DNA from: Streptomyces sp. NBC_01306
Lineage (GTDB): Bacteria > Actinomycetota > Actinomycetes > Streptomycetales > Streptomycetaceae
DNA: 64,000 bases
Direction: 5' to 3'
Assembly (NCBI RefSeq): GCF_026340465.1
Contig: NZ_JAPEPC010000001.1
Span: forward strand, 4,140,001-4,204,000
In this document: positions 52,667-60,438 of the stretch, piece by piece
Layout: each line of letters begins with the position of its first letter
Position numbering within the stretch: the first letter of the stretch is position 1
Program-made: the position numbers and the translations under genes
The notes under the pieces: model-generated
What the model was told of the DNA's origin: nothing
The model's database searches: none
The model's input: only the letters and a program-made list of their open reading frames with translations

Positions 52667-54301
52667 ATGAAGCGGACCGGCATGAAACGGACTGGCGTGC
52701 AGGGGACCGGCATGGTGTTCCACAGCGAGTACGAGGATGTACCGGTCCTCAACCAGCCCATCCACGAAGCGGTACTCGGCCGGGCGCACGAGTACGGCGA
52801 CGCCCCCGCGCTGATCGACGCGGTGGACGGCACCACCGTCAGCTACCGCCAACTGGACGCCCGCCACCGGTCGGTCGCCGCAGGACTGACCGCCGCCGGT
52901 GTGTGCAAGGGCGATGTCGTCGCCCTGCACAGCCCCAACAGCATCGCCTACCCGGCGGTCTTCCACGGCGCGAGCCGGGCGGGCGCCACGGTCACCACGG
53001 TGCACCCGCTCGCCACCCCGGAGGAGTTCGCCAAACAGATACGGGACTCCGCCGCGCGGTGGATCATCACCGTGTCACGGCTGCTCGACGTGGCCCGACG
53101 GGCGGCCGAACTGGTCGGCGGGATCGAGGAGATCTTCGTCTGCGAACGGGCCGAAGGACACCGCTCGGTTTTCGGCCTGCCGGGGGCGGCGGGACCTGCC
53201 CACGGCATGGCGATACCGATCGACCCCGCCGATGACATAGCCGTCCTGCCGTACTCCTCGGGCACCACCGGCACCCCCAAGGGCGTCATGCTCACCCACC
53301 GGTCCATCTCCACCAACCTGGCCCAGCTCCACCCGTTCGCCCGGATGGGACCCGGCGAGCGGATCCTCGCCGTGCTGCCCTTCTTCCACATCTACGGACT
53401 CACCGCGCTGCTCAACGCACCGCTGCGGTACGGCGCGACGGTGGTGGTGCTGCCCCGGTTCGAGCTGGGCCAGTTCCTGGCCGCCATCGAGAAGTACCGC
53501 ATCAACGGGCTGTACGTGGCCCCGCCGATCGTTCTCGCCCTGGCCAAGCACCCGTCCGTCACGCGCTACGACCTGTCCTCGCTGGAGTACATCGTCAGCG
53601 CCGCGGCCCCGCTCGACTCGGGTCTCGCCGCCGCGTGCTCGGCCCGGCTCGGGCTGCCGCCGGTACGCCAGGCGTACGGCATGACGGAGCTGTCGCCCGG
53701 CACCCACGTCGTCCCGCTCGACGCGGAGAACCCACCGCCGGGAACGGTCGGGAAGCTGTTCCCCGGCACGGAGATGCGCATCCTCTCGCTGGAGGAGCCC
53801 GCACGCGGTCTGGGCGTGGGCGAGGAGGGCGAGGTCGCCATCCGCGGGCCGCAGGTCATGAAGGGCTACCTCGGCCGGCCCGAAGCCACCGCCGAGATGA
53901 TCGACCAGGACGGCTGGGTGCACACCGGGGACATCGGCCGGGTGGACGAGGACGGCTGGCTGTTCATCGTCGACCGCGTCAAGGAACTCATCAAGTACAA
54001 GGGCTTCCAGGTGGCCCCCGCCGAACTGGAGGCGCTGCTCCTCACCCACCCCGCGATCGCCGACGCGGCGGTCATCGGGGTGTACGACGAGGACGGAAAC
54101 GAGGTGCCCAAGGCGTTCGCCGTCCGGCAGGCGGGGGCGCAACTCACCGAGGAGGAGCTGATGGCGTACGTCGCTGAGCGCGTCGCCCCGTACAAGAAGA
54201 TCCGGCGGGTCGAATTCATCGGCACCGTCCCGCGTGCCACCTCGGGGAAGATCCTCCGGCGTGAACTGCGCGGCCGGGAGACAAGGGGGCAGAGGACATG
54301 A
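52667..54301 (+). CDS. AMP-forming acyl/aryl-CoA ligase (4CL-like)
   Basis: A 544-residue adenylate-forming CoA ligase: P-loop YSSGTTGTPKGVMLTH, FFHIYGLTALLN, YGMTELSPGTHVV, GWVHTGDIGRVDEDGWLFIVDRVKELIKYKGFQVAPAELE, and the C-terminal lysine in PRATSGKILRRELR. It resembles 4-coumarate-CoA ligases and long-chain ligases. The start has GAAGGGG upstream; three in-frame ATGs (52667, 52682, 52712) arise from imperfect 15-bp repeats encoding MKRTG/VQGTG. It would activate the terpenoid or other acid feeding the pathway (the AtuH role). Confidence 0.92.
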   Translation: MKRTGMKRTGVQGTGMVFHSEYEDVPVLNQPIHEAVLGRAHEYGDAPALIDAVDGTTVSYRQLDARHRSVAAGLTAAGVCKGDVVALHSPNSIAYPAVFHGASRAGATVTTVHPLATPEEFAKQIRDSAARWIITVSRLLDVARRAAELVGGIEEIFVCERAEGHRSVFGLPGAAGPAHGMAIPIDPADDIAVLPYSSGTTGTPKGVMLTHRSISTNLAQLHPFARMGPGERILAVLPFFHIYGLTALLNAPLRYGATVVVLPRFELGQFLAAIEKYRINGLYVAPPIVLALAKHPSVTRYDLSSLEYIVSAAAPLDSGLAAACSARLGLPPVRQAYGMTELSPGTHVVPLDAENPPPGTVGKLFPGTEMRILSLEEPARGLGVGEEGEVAIRGPQVMKGYLGRPEATAEMIDQDGWVHTGDIGRVDEDGWLFIVDRVKELIKYKGFQVAPAELEALLLTHPAIADAAVIGVYDEDGNEVPKAFAVRQAGAQLTEEELMAYVAERVAPYKKIRRVEFIGTVPRATSGKILRRELRGRETRGQRT

Positions 54302-55047
54302 CGTCGTCCGTACGCGGCGTGATCGGGACGGTCCACGACCGGGGGATCACCACCCTGACTCTGGACGCACCGCAGAGCCGCAACGCGCTCTCCGCGCAGC
54401 TGGTGGCGGAGCTGGAGCGGGCCCTGTCGGCGGCAGCCGGTGACGACTCCGTACGCGCGGTGGTCCTCACCCACACCGGGAACACGTTCTGCGCGGGCGC
54501 GGACCTCAAGGGGCCGCCGGACCCCGCCGCGTTCGTCCGGCTGATGCGGGCGATCGTCGCGCACCCCCGGCCGGTGGTCGCCCGTGTCACCGGTCATGTC
54601 CGGGCCGGCGGGCTCGGGCTGCTCGGCTCCTGCGACATCGCGATGGCGGGGCCGGGGGCCTCCTTCGCCTTTACCGAGTCCCGCCTCGGCCTGGCTCCCG
54701 CCGTCATCTCGATGCCGCTGCTGCCGCGCATGGACGCGCGGGCGGCGGCCCGCTACTACCTCACGGGCGAACGGTTCGACGCCGCCGAAGCCGCCCGTAC
54801 GGGACTGATAACGGGCGCGGCCGACGACGTGGACGCGGCGCTGGCCCCGGTCGTCGACGGACTGCGCAGGGCCTCCCCGCAGGGCCTGGCCGCATCGAAG
54901 TCCCTGGTCACCGCTACGGTGCTGGAGAACTTCGACCGCAAAACGGAGGACCTCATCGCCCACTCGGCGGCCCTCTTCGCGTCCGCCCAGGCGCAGGAGG
55001 GCGTACAGGCCTTCCTCGAACGACGGGATCCCGCATGGGTGTTGTGA
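54298..55047 (+). CDS. Enoyl-CoA hydratase/isomerase (AtuE-like)
   Basis: A 249-residue crotonase: LDAPQSRNALSAQL, oxyanion-hole segment FCAGADLKG, VTGHVRAGGLGLLGSCDIAMAG, and FAFTESRLGLAPAVIS (the Glu of TES-RLG is the usual acid/base position). It would hydrate the carboxylated enoyl-CoA, for example isohexenylglutaconyl-CoA or methylglutaconyl-CoA. It overlaps the ligase by ATGA and the TetR gene by 13 bp, so the chain of coupled genes continues. Confidence 0.9.
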   Translation: MTSSVRGVIGTVHDRGITTLTLDAPQSRNALSAQLVAELERALSAAAGDDSVRAVVLTHTGNTFCAGADLKGPPDPAAFVRLMRAIVAHPRPVVARVTGHVRAGGLGLLGSCDIAMAGPGASFAFTESRLGLAPAVISMPLLPRMDARAAARYYLTGERFDAAEAARTGLITGAADDVDAALAPVVDGLRRASPQGLAASKSLVTATVLENFDRKTEDLIAHSAALFASAQAQEGVQAFLERRDPAWVL

Positions 55048-55664
55048 CGGACGGCAGTGCGGCCGGTACTTCCGGGGACAGCGCTGGTGGCATCGGCCGG
55101 GGCCCCAAGCAGGACCGCAGCCGCGCCACCCGGCAGCGCCTGCTGGAAGCAGCGGTCTCCTGCCTCGCCGAACACGGCTGGGCAGGCTCCACCGTCTCCG
55201 CCGTCGCGGAACGCGCCGGAGTCTCCCGGGGCGCGGCGCAGCACCACTTCCCGACCCGCGAGGACCTGTTCACGGCGGCGGTCGAGTACGTGGCCGAGGA
55301 ACGCTCCACCGCCCTGCGCACCCTGCCCCCACAGGACCGCCGCACCGTGGTGGCGGCCCTGGTCGGCCTCTACACCGGCCCGCTGTTCCGGGCCGCACTG
55401 CATCTGTGGGTGGCGGCGTCCAACGAACCGCACCTGCACGCCCGGGTCACAGAACTGGAGGCCCGGGTGGGCCGAGAGTCGCACCGGATCGCCGTACAGC
55501 TGCTGCGGGCGGACGAGTCCGTGCCCGGCGTACGGGAAACGGTGCAGGGCCTGCTGGACATGGCACGGGGGCTGGGCCTGGCGAACCTGCTCACGGACGA
55601 CGGGGAGCGCCGGGAACGCGTGGTGGAGCAGTGGGGCGCGCTGGTGGAGGGGGCGCTGGGGTGA
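55035..55664 (+). CDS. TetR-family regulator closing the atu-like operon
   Basis: A 209-residue TetR protein: HTH at about 30-75 (LAEHGWAGSTVSAVAERAGVSRGAAQHHFPTREDLF in outline) and a C-terminal ligand domain. It starts inside the end of the hydratase gene (ATG at 55035; a GTG at 55044 would give a GTGA overlap), so it is made together with the pathway it most likely controls. The palindrome at 45074-45087 is its candidate operator. Confidence 0.9.
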   Translation: MGVVTDGSAAGTSGDSAGGIGRGPKQDRSRATRQRLLEAAVSCLAEHGWAGSTVSAVAERAGVSRGAAQHHFPTREDLFTAAVEYVAEERSTALRTLPPQDRRTVVAALVGLYTGPLFRAALHLWVAASNEPHLHARVTELEARVGRESHRIAVQLLRADESVPGVRETVQGLLDMARGLGLANLLTDDGERRERVVEQWGALVEGALG

Positions 55665-55706
55665 GAGGGCGCTGGGGTGAGAGGGCGCTGGGGTGAGAGG
55701 GCGCTG
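55651..55706 (+). repeat. 16-bp tandem repeat across the tetR stop codon
   Basis: GGGCGCTGGGGTGAGA occurs three times perfectly (55651-55666, 55667-55682, 55683-55698) plus half a copy. The first copy contains the last sense codons and the stop of the TetR gene. Confidence 0.92.
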
Positions 55707-55771
55707 CCTCGGTTCAGGTGGCCCTGAGCAACTCACGGAGGCGGCCCGCGTGAGCCCGGACCGAGTCTCGC

Positions 55772-56629
55772 TCACTTCGGCAGGTCGGCGGAGAGGAACG
55801 GAGCAAGGAGCGCGAACAACGCGTCGGGGCGGTCCAGGGGGATGATGTGGCCGCAGTCCTGGAGATGGTGGCCGACCAGGTCATCGGCCAGGGGCCGGAG
55901 TTGGCGTTCGAGGCCGGGGCCGACGGGGTGAGAGCCGACGGCCATGGTGGGCATGGTCAGCCGAGCCTTCGCGACGGCGTCCTGGAACTGCTGCGCGCTG
56001 GTGGGCAGGGCCCGGTAAGAGGAGAACGCGCAGCGCAGGGCCTCACTCCCGGTGTACGCGTGGACGAACGCCGCACGGATCTCGTCGGGTACTCCTCGCC
56101 CGAGCGTTCCCGAGTCGAGGAACCAGTCGATGTACGAGGCCTCGTTACCGGCCAGGACGGTCTCGGCGAGGCCGGGGACGGCGTGGAAGCCGAACCACCA
56201 CGGGGCACCGCCCGCGACGACGTGCTCCGCTCCGGGCAGGCGGCCGAGCAGTGCCTCCATCACGACCAGGCGCCGGACGAGATCGGGTCGACGCAGCGCG
56301 AGCAGGACGGCGGGGGCGGCACCCGCGTCGATGCCGACCACCGATGCCGAGGGCTCTCCGAGTGCGTCGAGGAGCCCTTCGACGTCGGCGGCGAGGGTGC
56401 CTGCGTCGTAACCCTCGGCGGCTCGCGTACTGGCACCGAAGCCTCGCAGGTCCGGGGCGATCACCCGGTACTGCCCGGCCAGTCGGCCCATGATGCCGCT
56501 CCAGAGTTGCCAGGTGTGCGGGAAACCGTGCAGCAGGAGTACCGCAGGTCCGGCCCCGGCGATTGCGACGTTGAGCTGGACCCCGTTCGTCGCGATGCGG
56601 CGTAGTTGGTGTGCGGTGGTTGCGGGCAA
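55772..56629 (-). CDS. Alpha/beta hydrolase with Asp nucleophile (epoxide-hydrolase-like)
   Basis: A 285-residue alpha/beta-hydrolase: oxyanion motif HGFPHTW (34-40), PDLRGFGAS, nucleophile elbow GIDAG with Asp101 in place of Ser, and the late DCGHIIPLDRPDAL with the catalytic His. An Asp nucleophile marks epoxide hydrolases and haloacid/haloalkane dehalogenases. Start is TTG with GGGGAG ahead. Divergent from an HxlR regulator across a palindrome, so probably induced by an electrophile or a related signal. Confidence 0.87.
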   Translation of the reverse strand: MPATTAHQLRRIATNGVQLNVAIAGAGPAVLLLHGFPHTWQLWSGIMGRLAGQYRVIAPDLRGFGASTRAAEGYDAGTLAADVEGLLDALGEPSASVVGIDAGAAPAVLLALRRPDLVRRLVVMEALLGRLPGAEHVVAGGAPWWFGFHAVPGLAETVLAGNEASYIDWFLDSGTLGRGVPDEIRAAFVHAYTGSEALRCAFSSYRALPTSAQQFQDAVAKARLTMPTMAVGSHPVGPGLERQLRPLADDLVGHHLQDCGHIIPLDRPDALFALLAPFLSADLPK

Positions 56630-56646
56630 GACGGCTCCCCGGGGTG

Positions 56647-56679
56647 GTTACTATTGGTGACCACCAAACGATAGGTAAC
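56647..56679. promoter_or_regulatory. HxlR-type operator between hydrolase and hxlR genes
   Basis: A core palindrome TTGGTG-AC-CACCAA (56654-56667) with further dyad GTTAC...GTAAC outside it, in the 100-bp spacer of two divergent genes. Confidence 0.6.
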
Positions 56680-56729
56680 TGTCCAACCACTGCCTAGACG
56701 GCACTTTCAGGGAAGGTGGTGAGCCACAG

Positions 56730-57140
56730 GTGACCACCCGAGGAGGCCGGGCCGCCGGTCGCGGCGTACGCGGCGATCTGTTCGATCCTCAGTGCCCGAC
56801 ACGGCAGTTGCTGGATCGCATTGGTACGAAGTGGACGTCCATGGCCGTCAAGACGCTCGCCGACGCCGCACCGGACGAGGTGCGCTTCGCGGAGCTGAGA
56901 CGCCGGATGCCCGGCGTCTCGCAGAAGATGCTGTCCGTGACGCTGCGAACCCTGACCCGCGACGGGCTGGTGTCGCGCCGGGTCGAACCGACCGTGCCGC
57001 CGCGGGTGTTCTACCGGCTCACCGGACTCGGGCTGTCCCTGGAAGCCGCGCTTGCGGGGCTGCGGACCTGGGCGGAGGAGCACATGACCGCGATCGACCG
57101 CGCCAACGAGGCCGCCGACCAGGAGGTCGATGAGGGATAG
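56730..57140 (+). CDS. HxlR-family regulator
   Basis: A 136-residue winged-helix regulator with the family signature DPQCPTRQLLDRIGTKW (conserved Cys22), RFAELRRRMPGVSQKMLSVTLRTLTRDGLV and a wing RVEPTVPPRVFYRLT. HxlR proteins often sense aldehydes or reactive electrophiles through the Cys. GTG start, with GAAGGTGGTGAG upstream. Its target is most likely the divergent alpha/beta hydrolase and itself. Confidence 0.92.
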   Translation: MTTRGGRAAGRGVRGDLFDPQCPTRQLLDRIGTKWTSMAVKTLADAAPDEVRFAELRRRMPGVSQKMLSVTLRTLTRDGLVSRRVEPTVPPRVFYRLTGLGLSLEAALAGLRTWAEEHMTAIDRANEAADQEVDEG

Positions 57141-57279
57141 GCGGGCCGGTTCCGCCCGAAGCACTCCAAGTTGAGGTGCACGACCCGGTACGGCGACGCC
57201 CACGCATCCGCCCGGAATGGGAGAACCGTGAGCACGGGCTGCCGTGGCCTGGTCATCCTCGACCGGCTGCCCCCGGCTG

Positions 57280-57894
57280 CTACCAGGCTCGTCCCCCGGG
57301 CAGTTGACCGATGCCGGGTGTGGACAGGTGCAGTACCTCGTAGCGCTCGGTGGCCGCCGCGTCCGGTGCGGAAGTGTCCCGCCACAGGACGAACCGCATC
57401 AACTGCCAGTGGTGCGGGTCGAATGCCAGGGCGGCGGTGTGGACGTCATCGTGGCGGGCGAGGTCGTGGAGCTCTGCGACCTCCTGCTCGATCCGTGCGG
57501 CCAGGTCCAGGCCGGTGGTGTCGGAGCCGGGGCCGGTGGCGATGGGGGTGAGACGGCGCGAGGCCGACCGGGGGAACGTCGTGCGGGCGGGGCCCGCGTG
57601 GCAGGCGATGCCGGTCCAGTGGCGTACGACGGGGCGCCCGAAGTCGCGGACGATGTTCTGGAATCCGCCGCCGCCGACGAGGAAATGGGCCATCGCGCCG
57701 GGGTCGTTCCACAGGTAGAAGGGCGCGTACTGGTTGACCGGCGAACCGTCGGTGCCGCGTTCGCGGATGACGTACGCCTTCAGGCCGAGTCCGGCGCGGT
57801 CGTCGAGGATGTGGCCCCCGTCGGCGACCCGCTTGCGGATGATCTGCATGTCGTAGTCGGCGGGCAGCGTGATCTCGTACTGCTTGGCGTACAC
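57280..57894 (-). CDS. DUF4865-family protein
   Basis: A 204-residue protein matching DUF4865 (AKQYEITLPADYDMQIIRKRV, LDDRAGLGLKAYVIRERG, NQYAPFYLWNDPGAMAHFLVGGGGFQNIVRDFGRP). The function is unknown; the family is often next to LysR or HxlR regulators and redox genes. The GTG start is taken because family members begin at this point and GGAAAGG lies upstream; the longer frame would add 131 unrelated residues. Confidence 0.83.
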   Translation of the reverse strand: MYAKQYEITLPADYDMQIIRKRVADGGHILDDRAGLGLKAYVIRERGTDGSPVNQYAPFYLWNDPGAMAHFLVGGGGFQNIVRDFGRPVVRHWTGIACHAGPARTTFPRSASRRLTPIATGPGSDTTGLDLAARIEQEVAELHDLARHDDVHTAALAFDPHHWQLMRFVLWRDTSAPDAAATERYEVLHLSTPGIGQLPGGRAW

Positions 57895-58129
57895 GAAGAG
57901 TGGTGCCTTTCCGGGTGAAGGGTCCGGGCCGGCGCTGAACGCATCGCGTCGGCCGTCATCAGTCTGCCGCTTCGTTGTTCTGAGGCAGCCGCAGGCCCGT
58001 AGGTGGCCCCTTCGGCAGGTGGCCTGGGCGACCGTCCAGCCGTCGATGCTGTCGCGTACGCCTTCCGGATCAGGGGTGTCGTGGGCCTGTGACAGACTGC
58101 GCTGATCGAGCGTGGACCGGGGGGTCGTG

Positions 58130-59101
58130 ATGCGTGTGAGTCTGCTTCGGTGGCGGGCGGTCCTGAGTGCTGTGGTGATGGCCGGGACGCTTGCGGCATG
58201 TGGTGGCTCGGGAGGCAAGCCCGCGCCGGCAACAGCCACCCATGCCTCCGAACCGCCGGTATCCGTCAGCGTGAAAGCTGTCGACACCTACGCGCATAAC
58301 CGCGACGGAATCCTTGGCCTCTGGCTGGCCATGCACGGGTCGGCACCCGCCCGGGCCGAAGTCACGGTGAAGTTCGACGTGCCGACCGGTAAGAAGCTGA
58401 CGGCCTACTACGAAACGCCGAAGAGTGAGGACTGGGACCACTGGCCACGCCTGAGTCTCACGTCGTCACCTGGCCCGAAAGCCGGTCTCGACACGCTGAC
58501 CGGAAGCTACTCGGTCCCTCTGGACAGGGACATGTGGCGTCTCCTGGTCAAGCCCCAATACGGGCCGTCCACGGAGCCGGAGACGGTGCCCGTGCACGCA
58601 TCCCTCACCGCAGGCGGGCGCACCCTGGCGACGGACACCGGCCATGCTCCACTGGCCGCAGTCACCGTCGCCCCGAGCAACGGCACGACAAGCGGCGGGG
58701 CTCTGCACCGCAACGGACACTGGACCGAAGCGGATTACACCGTCACCAACGACTCCACCCGGCGCATGTCGCCGGTGTACGCCGGATTCTGGATTGACCA
58801 ATGCAACCAGGACGACATCTCATGCGACTCGGACCCCAGCCTGCTGGAGGACTTCGCCATTCAGAAGTACGACGGCCACCGCTGGATATCCCTGCCACGC
58901 TCTCACCGCACGGCCCGACGTGTTCTCAGCACCTCGCTCGAAGCGGGCGCCGAGGCGAAGCTTCGCCTCCGGTTCGCCCCCACTGCTGACCTCGGTAAAA
59001 GCGTCGACGGGGCGACTGTCTACCTTGGGTGCACCGGGAAGATGACCGGCGCGAAGCGCGGCTCGTACAACGTCGACTCCCAGAAATACGACATCAAGTG
59101 A
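58130..59101 (+). CDS. Secreted lipoprotein of unknown function
   Basis: A 323-residue protein with a lipoprotein signal peptide (basic start RVSLLRWR, hydrophobic core, lipobox TLAAC with Cys24) followed by a Gly/Ser linker and a beta-rich extracellular domain containing two cysteines in CNQDDISC and one late CTG. The ATG at 58130 gives a normal signal peptide; a start 18 nt earlier would place acidic residues in front of it. No known domain recognised. Tail-to-tail 8-bp overlap with the next gene. Confidence 0.75.
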   Translation: MRVSLLRWRAVLSAVVMAGTLAACGGSGGKPAPATATHASEPPVSVSVKAVDTYAHNRDGILGLWLAMHGSAPARAEVTVKFDVPTGKKLTAYYETPKSEDWDHWPRLSLTSSPGPKAGLDTLTGSYSVPLDRDMWRLLVKPQYGPSTEPETVPVHASLTAGGRTLATDTGHAPLAAVTVAPSNGTTSGGALHRNGHWTEADYTVTNDSTRRMSPVYAGFWIDQCNQDDISCDSDPSLLEDFAIQKYDGHRWISLPRSHRTARRVLSTSLEAGAEAKLRLRFAPTADLGKSVDGATVYLGCTGKMTGAKRGSYNVDSQKYDIK

Positions 59102-60185
59102 CCGCCTGGACCGGCCACGTCGACCGACCGCCCGCTGCTGTGGCGAGCGTGATGTGGAAGTTCTCCAGCCGGATGCGCCGGTCGATGTACAGCAGGCCGA
59201 GGGTCAGGGGGGTCAGCGGTGCCCTGAGGGTCGCGGCGGTCACAACGGCGAGTACGACGATGGCGGCCGGAAGGACGAGGTCGGCGGCTGACAGTGGGAA
59301 CGACTGACCGCTGCGGGTGCCGTCGAGCGCACCCAGGGGGGCGAGCTGTGTCGCGATCGTTCCCGCCACGGTAGTGATCAACTGGGTGGCTGCGTAGCCG
59401 ATCATCCGCGCCAGGCACGCAACGCCGACACCGCGCCACCAGGCACCGTGGCTGAGCGTCCAGGCCCGGCGCATCGCGGCGGCCGGGCGCTTGTTCTCCA
59501 GGACCGTCACCGGTACGGCGAGGAGGAGCCGCCCCCCTGCGTAGAGGGCGCCGAGCAGACCGGGGATGAGCAGGAGCAAGCTGAAGGCCGCGGCGGTGGT
59601 GCTGTGCAGGATGGTGCCGAGCAGGATGGCGGGCAGCGTGGAGGCGAGCAGAATGGCCACGGTGGTCAGACTGATCAGAAGCTGGGTGCCCAGCACGCGC
59701 CACAGGTGGCGTCGGCTCTCCGCCCATGCTTGGCGGGCTGACAGGGGCCGGCGGCCGAGTACGGCGTAGTGGCCCAGCACGGTGGTGCCGAGTGCCGCGT
59801 TGGCGGCGTAGACGACGGTGGCGAGGACCAGCAGGGGGAGAGCGGCCACGGCGATGACCCCGGCCACCTCCAGCAGGTGATGGGTCGTCATCCGGGCGCC
59901 GGACGCGGGCAGTGGCGTGATCAGGGCCCAGGCGGCGAAGGCGCAGCCACTGAGCAGCACGGTGAACCCGAGAGCGAAGGAGAGCAGCGGGAGGTAGAGC
60001 GGCCTGGCGTAGCGCGGCAGGGTGGTGAGGACGCCGCGCATGATGTCGCCGGAATCCAGCGGGCGCAGGGGCACGATTCCGGGTTGGGGCGCGGAGGGTG
60101 CGTACGCCCAGCCTGTCGGCGCGAAGGCGCTGACGGGTAAGCCGCCGGATCCCGCTGCCGCCCACTGTCCCCCGTTGGCTGTCAT
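59094..60185 (-). CDS. Multi-pass membrane protein (GDPD-membrane-domain-like)
   Basis: A 363-residue protein with about six hydrophobic segments after a Gly/Ala/Pro-rich head ending in GIVPLRPLDSGDIMRGVLTTL. This head-plus-helices pattern, with AWTLSHGAWWRGVG midway, is widespread in streptomycetes and sometimes labelled glycerophosphoryl-diester-phosphodiesterase membrane domain; no catalytic domain is present. Function unknown. Confidence 0.75.
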   Translation of the reverse strand: MTANGGQWAAAGSGGLPVSAFAPTGWAYAPSAPQPGIVPLRPLDSGDIMRGVLTTLPRYARPLYLPLLSFALGFTVLLSGCAFAAWALITPLPASGARMTTHHLLEVAGVIAVAALPLLVLATVVYAANAALGTTVLGHYAVLGRRPLSARQAWAESRRHLWRVLGTQLLISLTTVAILLASTLPAILLGTILHSTTAAAFSLLLLIPGLLGALYAGGRLLLAVPVTVLENKRPAAAMRRAWTLSHGAWWRGVGVACLARMIGYAATQLITTVAGTIATQLAPLGALDGTRSGQSFPLSAADLVLPAAIVVLAVVTAATLRAPLTPLTLGLLYIDRRIRLENFHITLATAAGGRSTWPVQAVT

Positions 60186-60438
60186 GGCCCGTCCTCCTCG
60201 CGTGCGGCGTCACACTGCTTCGAGAGTATGGCCATGAAGTGCCTTTGAGTAACGGCAAGTTGGGGCCACTTGTTGCGTGGGGAGACCGCACGCCGGTCCG
60301 GGCGGCGTGCGGCACGTTGTCGGTGGGCTGTCGGTGGATGTCGGCGCCGTATCGGTCCGGTGTCGGCGGGGACTGACACCTTTCCAGAGGTCCGGCCGGG
60401 TGGTCGCCCGGCAGTGACTCCGAAAAGGGGAATGTTTC

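Noticed and set aside
55651..55706. Possible CRISPR-like array
   Set aside because: The units are directly abutting without spacers, so it is a plain tandem repeat; no cas gene is present.
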